A stretch of 27,796 nt of DNA, from the NCBI GenBank assembly GCA_002383605.1, contig DFYK01000062.1:6548-34343 (forward strand), in the 5' to 3' direction. The DNA comes from Proteiniphilum sp. UBA4084 (GTDB taxonomy: Bacteria; Bacteroidota; Bacteroidia; Bacteroidales; Dysgonomonadaceae). A program made the translations under genes and the position numbers. Positions 1 to 9,300 of the stretch are shown here, piece by piece (the first letter of the stretch is position 1; every line of letters begins with the position of its first letter). The notes below the pieces were generated by a model that saw only the letters and a list, made by a program, of their open reading frames with translations, was not told the DNA's origin and ran no database searches.

Positions 1-1349
1 TCAGCCCGCTCCTTTACGCGCTGTAATCCGGTTCTTATATTTCGTATAAACTCATCCCTGACACGCAGATCATTGTCTTGCGCCGACAAGTGATAATTGG
101 CCAGATTCACAAACGGATACCATTGATAATGACGTGCCGAATCGGCTCCCATCCAGGGTGTCACAGGCTCCATCCTGCCATAGTTGACAGCTTGTGTCAG
201 ATATTCCTTTTTCCCGGAAGTATGGTACATTTCAATGGCGGCCAATTCCATATCGTCCGCCCAGTTGTCCTCTTCGTAAAAGTAGGGTGCACCCCCGGGT
301 GCAGTTTGTGAAACGCCAGGATTCTCAACCCCTTTGTGATAAGCATCGGTTGCTTTTTGAGCCAGCTTAACGGCATATTCGGGGTAATAAGCAGCCAATA
401 ATCTGGCACCCAGTGAAAATGAAGATGCATATTTTCCTAAGGTGGAAGCCATGCCGGTACTTCTGTTTTTATATTTGAATAACCCCTGGGGTTTCGGGCT
501 GACAAAATAGACGGGACGTTCTTTTCCCGCTCCCCATCCATAATCCACCTTCTGTTCGTTGGGCAGTGTAAAACCCACATGATCCCTGTCATCGGCCAGC
601 TGATTGAAATAGGTGTCGGGGTCGGGATTCATCTTTACCAGCCAGTCCAGCCCCCATTTGGCCTCATCCAGAATATCGGGAATCCCGTTGGCGCCGTCGT
701 TACCATTCGCATCATATGCATCTCCGAATGATCCGGGATAACGGCTGTATGCAAAAAGCATCTGATAGATGGCATTGGCCGAGGTGGTGACATATTGCAG
801 GTAGTCCGATGCATCGTGCCATCCGCCCGTGGTGTTAAAGTACAATCCGTTGCGTTTGTCCTCGGGGTCTCCCACCGAAATGGCATCGTGCACGTGGCAT
901 GAATCTTTCAGGAAGGGATTGTACCCGCAACGTTGCTGACGCATATACTGTAACGGAATATCCGCTGCCCCGGCATATGCATCATTGCTGATGCGGAAAG
1001 GCACTGATTCAGCATCACCTGCTTTCAGGATGTAGTTACCCGGTTTTGTGAGTGCCGTGAAATTCAGTCGTGCTGATGATTCGAATGCAGGCTGCTTTCC
1101 GGTTTGTCGGATATCCGTTTGCGAACCGGTAAAGAGTACCTGGCGGGTGGCAGGGTCAATTACCTGAAATTCACTGATAATCTTATCTCCTTTGCTGATC
1201 CAGACAGCTACTTTCACGTCGTCTTCCAGGTAACCCACCTGATTGACGCGTATCCAGGAGGACTGGGCATAGGCCGTAGTGAAAATTAAAAAAAACAGCA
1301 GAATTAATTTTATTCCTCTCGTAAAAATCAATTTAAACCGGTTATTCAT
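1..1349 (-). CDS. Glycoside hydrolase family 9 endoglucanase-type protein, 3' end outside window
   Basis: The frame stays open from the ATG at 1349 to the window edge: 449 codons, C-terminus missing. It begins with a signal peptide (hydrophobic residues about 14-28, ending TTAYAQ), so the product is exported. Residues about 30-120 look like the Ig-like CelD N-terminal domain that precedes many GH9 catalytic domains (SWIRVNQVGY at the start). The catalytic domain follows, with GGWHDASDYLQY at 175-186; Asp179 and Asp182 match the conserved DAGD motif of GH9, whose Asp acts as base in an inverting reaction. The catalytic acid Glu lies near the C-terminus and is not in the window. GH9 enzymes cleave beta-1,4-glucans, including cellulose, mixed-linkage glucan and xyloglucan. 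It starts 56 nt after the GHL10 gene and is probably cotranscribed with it. Confidence 0.9.
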   Translation of the reverse strand, partial: MNNRFKLIFTRGIKLILLFFLIFTTAYAQSSWIRVNQVGYLEDDVKVAVWISKGDKIISEFQVIDPATRQVLFTGSQTDIRQTGKQPAFESSARLNFTALTKPGNYILKAGDAESVPFRISNDAYAGAADIPLQYMRQQRCGYNPFLKDSCHVHDAISVGDPEDKRNGLYFNTTGGWHDASDYLQYVTTSANAIYQMLFAYSRYPGSFGDAYDANGNDGANGIPDILDEAKWGLDWLVKMNPDPDTYFNQLADDRDHVGFTLPNEQKVDYGWGAGKERPVYFVSPKPQGLFKYKNRSTGMASTLGKYASSFSLGARLLAAYYPEYAVKLAQKATDAYHKGVENPGVSQTAPGGAPYFYEEDNWADDMELAAIEMYHTSGKKEYLTQAVNYGRMEPVTPWMGADSARHYQWYPFVNLANYHLSAQDNDLRVRDEFIRNIRTGLQRVKERA

Positions 1350-1405
1350 TATAATTTTTTCTGGTTTTGGGTTGTCATTAATGTGATTGATTCCCAATCT
1401 CTGTT

Positions 1406-2854
1406 TTATTTTCTCTCTATTGTCTCTGACGGCGCACTCTCTTTGTTGTCCTTATTGATAGTTGTCACGCAATAAAATCCGGGAGTATTTACCTGCATGC
1501 TGGTAGCGTTTGTAACTGACAAAACCACACCCTCTTTTGAAATGTCGGTAAAGTGATAAACTACAGATCGTACTTCGCCGGTAGCTTCCCATTTTAGTAT
1601 GTTCCCTTCAATTCTTACATTTTGTGCCTTGGTGGGCGGAGGTGCTATTTCGCGTCCCAGGAACGGTATAACTGCGGGGTTCTTATAAATTGCAGCCAGT
1701 TTATCAGTGATATTTATTTTATTAAACAGGACAAACCTGGCGCTGTATAAAGCATTTCCCATCACCTTTTGATTCCGTTTTGTGAGTTCAAACTGTCTTT
1801 CCAACTCCTGGCTCGACTGGAATGCTGAAGGTGCTGCAGGATCACCGAATTTGTAATAACCATGTCCAATCATCGGTGTAGCTTTGTAACTGTATTGAGT
1901 CCACCAGCCCAACCTCGACTGAAAGTCGTTATATTGATTTCCAATTTCCTGGTATAACTGGGGCATTACCACGTCTATCCAGCCTTCACTACACCATTTT
2001 GTCACATCGGCAAAGAGTGTATTTTTGTTATAATCGGGGCTGGCCGCAGGAGAAATGGTAAAGACAATCGCCGGTTTTTTTGAGACAATCACATCATGTA
2101 CAGCTTTTATTGCCTTGTCTACGTTGTCACGCCTGAAATCTTCAATTTTTGCAAAATCGGTACCATATTTCTGGAAGTCTCCTGCATCTGAAATCATCAC
2201 TCCTGCTGAGGATGGATCGGGATAAAAGTAATCGTCGAAATGAATTCCATCCACATCATATTTTTCGATCAGATCTCGCACGATGTCAGACAATCTTTGG
2301 CGTACTTCTGGCAAAGCAGGATTGTAAATCTGAATTTTCTCGTGACTGACTACCCATTCCGGTTTTACTGATGCATGTAATGGAGGATAAGGTGTACCAT
2401 TGTTCGCCCGGGTGGCGATTCGATAAGGATTCATCCATGCGTGAAATTCAAGATTTCTGGCATGCGCTTCATCGATCATAAATTTCAATACATCATAACC
2501 CGGGTCCTTACCCCTCTCTCCGGTAATCACGGCACTCCAGGGTTCATAGGGTGAATTGTAAAATGCATCGCCCATCGGTTTTATTTGAACAATGACTGTA
2601 TTGATATTCAGTTCTTTAAATCTGTCTAGATACTGAAGATACTGATCTTTCTGTGCCTGAATTCCATATTTACCCATTGGCCAGTCGAGTCCCCATGCCG
2701 TGGTAATCCACACAGCGCGCATTTCTTTCCTGGGAAATATAAATTCTTTGTCAGGATCAGGATCCGGTCCCGGTTCGATATCATCTACGTTTTTACTACA
2801 ACCGGCCAGGAGTAAAGCAGTGGCCAGTGTAAAATAAATGATTCTTTTTTTCAT
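1406..2854 (-). CDS. Family 10-like glycosyl hydrolase lipoprotein (GHL10/DUF187, YngK/DigH type)
   Basis: The 482-residue lipoprotein has lipobox LLAGC with Cys19, followed by an acidic Asp/Pro linker. The GHL10 TIM-barrel spans about 44-385: EMRAVWITTAWGLDWP at 44-59, FHAWMNPYRI at 137-146, YDVDGIHFDDYFYP at 199-212 (acidic pair on a core strand) and GWIDVVMPQLYQE near 291-303. A C-terminal segment of about 90 residues resembles an Ig/Fn3-like domain. The characterised E. coli member DigH (YddW) cleaves peptidoglycan glycan strands lacking stem peptides; many Bacteroidota paralogs lie in PULs with unknown substrates. Here it sits between the PUL terminator and a GH9 gene, so a carbohydrate role is likely. 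A -7 box (2874-2881) and a Fur-like palindrome (2915-2929) lie upstream. Confidence 0.88.
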   Translation of the reverse strand: MKKRIIYFTLATALLLAGCSKNVDDIEPGPDPDPDKEFIFPRKEMRAVWITTAWGLDWPMGKYGIQAQKDQYLQYLDRFKELNINTVIVQIKPMGDAFYNSPYEPWSAVITGERGKDPGYDVLKFMIDEAHARNLEFHAWMNPYRIATRANNGTPYPPLHASVKPEWVVSHEKIQIYNPALPEVRQRLSDIVRDLIEKYDVDGIHFDDYFYPDPSSAGVMISDAGDFQKYGTDFAKIEDFRRDNVDKAIKAVHDVIVSKKPAIVFTISPAASPDYNKNTLFADVTKWCSEGWIDVVMPQLYQEIGNQYNDFQSRLGWWTQYSYKATPMIGHGYYKFGDPAAPSAFQSSQELERQFELTKRNQKVMGNALYSARFVLFNKINITDKLAAIYKNPAVIPFLGREIAPPPTKAQNVRIEGNILKWEATGEVRSVVYHFTDISKEGVVLSVTNATSMQVNTPGFYCVTTINKDNKESAPSETIERK

Positions 2855-2873
2855 ACGTAAAATTATTTATTTT

Positions 2874-2881
2874 CAAATGTA
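2874..2881 (-). promoter_or_regulatory. Bacteroidota -7 promoter box for the GHL10-GH9 unit
   Basis: On the minus strand this reads TACATTTG, an exact match to the Bacteroidota -7 consensus TAnnTTTG, 19 nt upstream of the GHL10 start codon. No convincing -33 TTTG is visible at the usual spacing, so the promoter may need an activator or be weak. It lies downstream of the terminator of the preceding susC-susD unit, which supports independent transcription. Confidence 0.5.
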
Positions 2882-2913
2882 TCGTATGGAACTCGCTTTA
2901 ATCATGTACTTGT

Positions 2914-2930
2914 ATGATAATGATTATCAT
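2914..2930. promoter_or_regulatory. Perfect palindrome matching the Fur 7-1-7 operator (TGATAATnATTATCA)
   Basis: Positions 2915-2929 read TGATAATGATTATCA, identical at every defined position to the 7-1-7 Fur box described in Bacillus subtilis and compatible with the E. coli GATAAT hexamer view. The symmetry extends one more base each side (2914-2930). It lies just upstream of the GHL10 -7 box. Whether Fur, a Fur relative (PerR or Zur) or another palindrome-binding regulator uses it cannot be told from the sequence. Confidence 0.45.
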
Positions 2931-3000
2931 GCTCGTTTCATATTCATTTAATTTCTGTTTGAGTTGAAATGTGCTTAACCTCAACGAAATTTGTGCGTAA

Positions 3001-3055
3001 ATAAAAAGAACCGGACCGGTGATAAATTCAAATTCCTAAACCGCCCGGTTCTTTT
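3001..3055 (-). terminator. Intrinsic terminator ending the susC-susD operon
   Basis: An 11-bp perfect inverted repeat (AAAAGAACCGG at 3004-3014 with CCGGTTCTTTT at 3045-3055) lies 14 nt after the stop codon of the DUF5018/DUF4623-like gene. On the minus strand the stem is followed by TTTTTATTTA. The 30-nt loop could extend the helix by a few pairs past an internal loop. This separates the sigma/susC/susD part of the PUL from the GHL10-GH9 genes. Confidence 0.8.
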
Positions 3056-3068
3056 CAATGAGGAATGG

Positions 3069-4487
3069 TTATTCGTCCAATTCTTTCCTTGGAATTTCCA
3101 GCAGTGCGAATCCTGCATTATTGGACGCGGCATAAATTAGTAAGGACTTATCTTTACCTTTCTCATCCTTGATGATGTGAAACCCTGTATTCGTTGCCGG
3201 AGAAGAATTAACCCCACCTCCTATAGAATATTGATAGATGGGTTTTTTATCACCTTCTTCAAAAAATCTCAATGCTTCAATAGTGTTGCTACCTTTAGTG
3301 ATATCATAGATATATAACACGGCATTTCCCGAATATCTGGGAGCTGTAGCCATAATCAGGTATCTCTCTCCGTTAAAGTTGAAGATACGGGCATCAGATC
3401 CTTGCAAGGGTACCGAATTTTTATCCATTGCATAGAGCAATGCGGCACTGTTGTTTACTACCGTTATTGGCGCATCGTAACCTGTTAGCAGGTAGTCATC
3501 AGTTTTTTCAACACGGTTCATGCTCATACAGAATGATACGCCCGGCTGTGTAGGCAGGATTTTTACTTCAGTGATGGTGGTAAAGTTGGAGACTGTCAGG
3601 CGCATGATACTCGTCACGAGATTGTCACCAAAATAAATAAATCCATTTCCGTTTTCATCTATGTTGGTCGACATATTGTCACCGTGACGTTTCCCGGCCC
3701 CGGGAATGGATGCAGGATCCATATTAAAAATCAGATCGGAAACGGCGCCCGGATCTGTCCAATGATAGACCTTCATTCCGTAAAGTCCTGAAAGATTTGC
3801 AATGTAACTGTGTCCTGCAATTTTACCACCTACGTTCACCGGGAACGTTCCACCCGAAACATTGGTGAGGTTAAGCGGGATGGGTTTAATTTCATTTTTC
3901 TTCAAATCTTCCACCTTTAACAGATGTGATCCACCTTCGGCTCTGGTGACAATCAGTACATGTTCTCCATCGAATCCGGAACCTCTTGTCAGGTTAGATA
4001 CAAATGAAGGATACACCGGATTGCCCAGATCATTCCCTGAGTAGTCATAAATTTCCAACTTATTGAAATCTGCTCCATATACTGGCACATTGAGCCGGAT
4101 GGTAACAAAATATTCTCTGAAGCGTGGATCATTTTCTACTTTAATCACGATGGTTTTGGCATCTTTACCTTCTTCAAATTCAAATAAATAAGAATCTTTG
4201 TCAAGTTTAGCTCCGGTTGACATCTCTGCTTCGAACCGAATGGCAGTGAGATCCGTATTGGGATCTAACCGTGGAAACCAGACAGTTTTGTTATTTTCGT
4301 TGATTATTCCCTCCACCACTGTTTTTCCATCGGATCCGGCATTTAGAATCTTTATCGACTTTAATACCACTTCATTGGGTGATTCCATATTGGATGGAAA
4401 ATCTTCCGAACATGAAGTAAAAGTAAGTATAAATAAAGAAGAAATTATTAATCCAATGCCCGCTATATGATATTTTATTTTCGTCAT
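3069..4487 (-). CDS. PUL surface lipoprotein, DUF5018/DUF4623-like (putative glycan-binding protein)
   Basis: The 472-residue protein has a lipoprotein signal (hydrophobic stretch then LTFTSC, Cys26). Residues about 38-130 look like the Ig-like DUF5018 domain, with KSIKILNAGSDGKTVVEG and repeated beta strands ending VENDPRFREYFVTIRL. The remainder (about 135-470) is all-beta and resembles DUF4623, probably a propeller-like fold, with GFIYFGDNL and NGERYLIMATAPRYSG as typical strands. No catalytic motif is visible. It starts 21 nt after SusD and is the last gene before the terminator, the usual place for a surface glycan-binding protein. Binding of the PUL glycan is inferred from position; the family assignment is from sequence resemblance. 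Confidence 0.7.
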   Translation of the reverse strand: MTKIKYHIAGIGLIISSLFILTFTSCSEDFPSNMESPNEVVLKSIKILNAGSDGKTVVEGIINENNKTVWFPRLDPNTDLTAIRFEAEMSTGAKLDKDSYLFEFEEGKDAKTIVIKVENDPRFREYFVTIRLNVPVYGADFNKLEIYDYSGNDLGNPVYPSFVSNLTRGSGFDGEHVLIVTRAEGGSHLLKVEDLKKNEIKPIPLNLTNVSGGTFPVNVGGKIAGHSYIANLSGLYGMKVYHWTDPGAVSDLIFNMDPASIPGAGKRHGDNMSTNIDENGNGFIYFGDNLVTSIMRLTVSNFTTITEVKILPTQPGVSFCMSMNRVEKTDDYLLTGYDAPITVVNNSAALLYAMDKNSVPLQGSDARIFNFNGERYLIMATAPRYSGNAVLYIYDITKGSNTIEALRFFEEGDKKPIYQYSIGGGVNSSPATNTGFHIIKDEKGKDKSLLIYAASNNAGFALLEIPRKELDE

Positions 4488-4508
4488 AATTCTGAATTTA
4501 TTGGTTGT

Positions 4509-6353
4509 TTAATTTTGCGGCCATCCTTCGGTCTGTTGTAAAAGATAGCCTTTGCTGGCATAATCATCTATTTGCGTTTTGCCCACCGGTGACAGATAAG
4601 GATTCACGTTTACCTGATTTATAAATGGCTGACGTCCGTTTGTAGCGGTACTTCTGTAAAAACCGACCATTTCGGCATTGTTGCCGCCGTTGAACGCAAC
4701 TTCAACTCCGTTGAGTTTTAGTACAGAAAATTTTCCGGCATTGGCAGCATTCAGCTCAGCAGGCAGTTCTTTTGGGAAATTTACCCAGCCCCCATGAAGC
4801 AGATTGGCTTTGTGCATATCGGTGTCCATGTAATCCAGTTTATACCAACGTTCCAGATCGGCAATGCGTGAATGTTCAAAAGCGAATTCCATTCTTCTTT
4901 CTCTTCTTATCTCCCAAATGAGTGTGGAAACATTGGCATCTTTCTCCGGATCTTCCGGAATTGTTGTCAATAACAACGGGCTGGTTTTCTGTACGCCCAT
5001 GGCAATTGCTTCCGGTGCGACCGGCCTGTTTCTGATTTTGTTGATTGTCTTGTCAATATCTGCCTGATCCACTGCAGCACCTCCTATTGTAGTTAGTTCT
5101 GCTTTCGCTTCAATCCAATTGAGCAATACTTCGGCATACCTGAGCACCGGATAATCGGTGCGGTTGTTTGTGCTTGTAAATTCTACCGGTGGCGGGTTGC
5201 CTTCACCTACCGACAAGGCCACACTTCTGGGAAGGAACTTATTGATGTACCAGAAGGAACCCTTGTTCCTGGATGTTGGCTTATGGTAAAAAGTGGCTTC
5301 TAGTCGGGGATCACGTGTCTTTATCATGTTAGCCAGTTCAAAATTTTTGGCACCGCTCATTTCTGAATTTTGCCATACATTTCCGTCGTTCAGGATAAAT
5401 GATTTTATGAGACTGGTAGTCGGTCCGAAATTGATGGATTCAGACAGATTGTTGTTGGATGCCACGCTATGAGTGACTCCTACAGCGGGATCATAATGTC
5501 TGTACATAATGCAGTCCTTATTTCCTCTTAAATCCTCAGAAGTAAACAATGTTCTGAATTCGGTGACTATATCAAACTTATTGCTGTTGATAACGTAATT
5601 TCCTGCCTCCAGGGCCAATTCAAAGAACTTCTGTGCCCGTTCGTTATTTTCATAATAATATTTCTGCCAGCTGCCTTCGTACAATGCGATTCTCGATATG
5701 AAACCAGCTACCACGTACCGGTTCACATTCATTTCTCCATCATTCACTCTTACGTTCTCCAAAGCATATTTTAAATCGTCATAGACGGCATTCATCACCT
5801 CGTTGCGTGGAGTCCGTGGCTTATATAGATCATCCATGTTTGTATCAGATACTACATGATCGTAATAAGGCACATCTCCGTAAGCAAAAACCAATTCTGA
5901 ATATTTCATTGCTCTGAAAAATCTTCCGATTCCCATCCAGTGTGCATATTGTTCAGTAGTTAATACATCACCCATTTTGTTTTCAATTCTGTCAATCATG
6001 ACATTGATGGAACGAAGCACCACCATGTTCCAGATTTGACTGTTGGGAACCGAACGGGTAAAATTTCCCTGATTACCATTGTGCACAATGTCGTCACTAA
6101 AGGTATATCCCATTAACGGAGAATAAGAGTTCGTCCACCCGGTACCGTATCCCATAAAGAAACCAGGATAAAATGTGGATCCGACTGTAAAACCGGGATA
6201 GAATTTGTTCGCATAGAGTCTTACATTCTGCTCACTTGTCCAGGCGGTTTCATCATTTGCCTTGGTCAAAGGTGGTCTGTCAAGAAAATCTTCACATCCG
6301 GTTAAAAGCAGATAAATGCCAATTATAAGTAGTATATATTTGTTCTGTTTCAT
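4509..6353 (-). CDS. SusD/RagB-family nutrient-binding outer-membrane lipoprotein
   Basis: The 614-residue protein has lipobox LLTGC (Cys20) followed by EDFLDRPP, the classic SusD N-terminus. It shows the alpha-helical TPR scaffold (for example MGIGRFFRAMKYSELVFAYG) and the C-terminal RagB/SusD signature (PVLRYAEVLLNWIEAKAEL, then IRRERRMEFAFEHSRIADLERW). SusD proteins form a lid on the SusC porin and bind the oligosaccharide before import. The gene starts 12 nt after the SusC stop, so the pair is cotranscribed. The substrate cannot be read from the sequence; the downstream GH9 suggests a beta-glucan-like polymer. Confidence 0.96.
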   Translation of the reverse strand: MKQNKYILLIIGIYLLLTGCEDFLDRPPLTKANDETAWTSEQNVRLYANKFYPGFTVGSTFYPGFFMGYGTGWTNSYSPLMGYTFSDDIVHNGNQGNFTRSVPNSQIWNMVVLRSINVMIDRIENKMGDVLTTEQYAHWMGIGRFFRAMKYSELVFAYGDVPYYDHVVSDTNMDDLYKPRTPRNEVMNAVYDDLKYALENVRVNDGEMNVNRYVVAGFISRIALYEGSWQKYYYENNERAQKFFELALEAGNYVINSNKFDIVTEFRTLFTSEDLRGNKDCIMYRHYDPAVGVTHSVASNNNLSESINFGPTTSLIKSFILNDGNVWQNSEMSGAKNFELANMIKTRDPRLEATFYHKPTSRNKGSFWYINKFLPRSVALSVGEGNPPPVEFTSTNNRTDYPVLRYAEVLLNWIEAKAELTTIGGAAVDQADIDKTINKIRNRPVAPEAIAMGVQKTSPLLLTTIPEDPEKDANVSTLIWEIRRERRMEFAFEHSRIADLERWYKLDYMDTDMHKANLLHGGWVNFPKELPAELNAANAGKFSVLKLNGVEVAFNGGNNAEMVGFYRSTATNGRQPFINQVNVNPYLSPVGKTQIDDYASKGYLLQQTEGWPQN

Positions 6354-6365
6354 CTTTTTTATTTT

Positions 6366-9300
6366 TTATAAACTGACCTGAATACCAACTGATGCAGACT
6401 TAAAAGTAGGATTGGATGTACCCGTACGCCCTAAGTTGTAATTACCACCGGAATAAAGCATTGAGTGCCCTGAAATTGCCTCAGGATCAATGGGTAATCC
6501 CCTTAGATTGTCGAATGTTACATAGTTCTCAAGGGAAAGGTATATTCGCACGTTTGAAAGGTATAAATGTTGTAACAAATTTTGAGGCAAAGTATACCCC
6601 AGGGTCACATTTTTCAATTTCAAATATGCCATGTCCAGCATGTAGCGGGATTGTTTTCTCATTACAAATCCTTCGTTAGCACCACTTAAGTTCCAGGCTC
6701 TTGGATAAAAGGCGTCGGTACGATCTTCCTTCCAGAAATTTTCTGCAATGGCCTGAGGCATTGCACCATCTTTTACATGGTAACCCGGGATTGCGAGCTG
6801 GCCGGATCCCCAGATGCTTCTTTTTCCAACTCCCTGAAAGAATACCTGTGCATCAAATCCTTTATAATCTCCTCCTAGTCGAAATCCAAACTCATAACGA
6901 GGTGTAGAGTTCCCTATGACTACCTGATCTCCTGGATCGCCAAAGGTGTTTTTACCGGGTGTGATGTATCCATCGCCATTCACATCTACAAATTTAACGT
7001 CTCCGGGGCTCACCAGCAGCACCTGATTTCCGTCTTCAAAATAAGTTTGGTATACTGGATTATTTCCTGCAAGCATATTTGTAACCTTGGCAGTGCCTTC
7101 CCAGATAATAGTAGTCTGTTGCATCTTTCCCTCACTGTCATAAACAAAATCCTCTTTCTGATAAAGACGATCGGTTACGTAACCGTAAATATCTCCATAT
7201 CTACGGCCGGTAGCATAACCGTTAGACAGCAGACGGTTTTCCCATGGGGTATTCCAGTCGGCACCTCTGGTTATGTCTGTGATGGCATCAGCGATATTGG
7301 CATTCAATGTAACGCCTATGCCGTTGGCGAATCTGTGATTAAAGTCAACTGCAATTTCCCATCCTTTTGTTCGCAAGTTGCCATAATTTCCCTGTGGAGC
7401 GCTGGCCCCATAGGTAGCAGGTAAGGCATCACCCGAAATAATCATATTTCTGGTATCTCTCCGAAACCATTCAAGTACCAATCCCAATTTATTACTGAAG
7501 AAACGCAAATCGAGGCCCAGATTAAGTGATTCAATATCTTGCCATGTAATTCCTGCAGAAATCGGATTTGGCGTGCTTAAATCAAAATATTGTGTTCCAT
7601 CATGCGAAAGCCAGGTGTTTTTATTAATATCCATGGTCGCCAGATAAAGGGTATTCGGCACAGATTGATCGCCGATAGTACCCCACGAACCTCTGATTTT
7701 TGCAAAACTTAATATGGGATCAAGATCTTGTAAAAACGTCTCGTTGGTAACAACCCATCCTCCCGAAAAGGATGGATACCATCGCCATCTGAGGTGGGAT
7801 GGAAATTTAGAAGTGGCATCGTAGCGTAGATTACCTTCTAAAAGATATTTATCCCGGAAAGAATAATTAATACGCCCAAAATATCCCAATTGCGAATCCC
7901 AGTTTGTGTCGCCGCCTACCGTTTCTGTACCCACAGCAAAATCGAACTGCGGATTGTTTTCGTCGATTAATTCTGTTTTATTTGACCAGTGACTATCCCA
8001 TTTATAACTAACAATGTTGGTGCCGAGCATAAACTTGAATTTATGGGTATCCGCGATGTTTAAATTATAATTGGTGATGGCATTTACTGTATGTTTTTCT
8101 GAAGTGAATGAATATTTATTAAAATAGGTCCTGTCTTTTGTTACATAATTTACGAAAGGGAATCTGTATGCAGGTGTACCTCCCGTTTCGGTTGGATTTC
8201 CGTTCTCATCCACATATACCTGATTACCCAACTCATCGTTAAGTAAAACTGGAGTATACCACGGTTCTCTTCCCGAGAAAGTGGGCCTTGAAGAAGTTTC
8301 CTGATTAAATTGTGTGCTGTAGGCATAGTCAATGTTTACGTCCCAATTGGAGGTGAGGTCTAATGTGGCTCCGAGATTAAGATTTGTATATTTCTTCCGA
8401 TCAACAGCTGTGTGTGCATTTTTGGTGTCGAAGTACGGATCTCTCACTTCCTCCCCGTTCTCCATGGCACCGGTCGGAAACAACCTGCTCCATCGGTATA
8501 AATATAACCAGGGGTCTGCTAAAAATCCGGTGGCAGAATTTGGATATTTCTTTGTGGCGTCGGAATACATGGCGCCACCTCTTACTGTCAGGAAATCAGT
8601 AACTTTTGTTGACAAATTTAAATTTCCGGTAAAACGGGTAAAATCATCTTCTTTTGCCGGTTTCATCATTCCTTCCTGTCCCAGATAACCAAAACTGAGG
8701 TTATAACTTGTATCGCTGCGTTTTCCATTCAGTGATAAGTTATGATTCTGAGAGAAAGCAGAGCTTTTTACCATGGCTTCAACCGGATCATATATCCTGT
8801 ACCCGTATTTGTCTTTCCCGTCGTAGAACCAATCTCGTCCATATACCACAGGATCATTCCAGTTTATACTATTCCCATATTTTTCTTGCCATTCTTTGAT
8901 TTTACCAAAACTTTCTCTGTCTACACGCCAGAATCCACCGGCAGGGCCCGCTCCTTTCATATTTTCGTGAGCCTCCAGGGTATATTCAAGACCGTCTACG
9001 CCGGCAATTTTAATTTCTTTAAACGGTTGTTGCCATGACAAGTTGGTTGAATAGGTAATATCTGTAGTCTCAGTTTTGGCTCCTTTTTTGGTGGTAATAA
9101 GAATTACACCAAACGCAGCTTTCGAACCGTAAATAGAGCTGGCAGCCGCATCCTTCAATACAGATATTGATTCAATATCGTTCGGATTGATCATCTGAAT
9201 ATTGGGTATTTCCACATTATCCACCAAAATGAGTGGGTTGCTTGATCCTGCAATAGAGCCAATTTGGCCCCTTATTTTCATGATCGGATCAGAACCCACT

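Noticed and set aside
635..886. 83-codon minus-strand frame inside the GH9 gene
   Set aside because: It is in a different frame from the GH9 reading, which carries the conserved GGWHDASD motif; it is a shadow.
7047..7424. 125-codon plus-strand frame opposite susC
   Set aside because: It is antisense to a strongly conserved coding region with no recognisable protein features.
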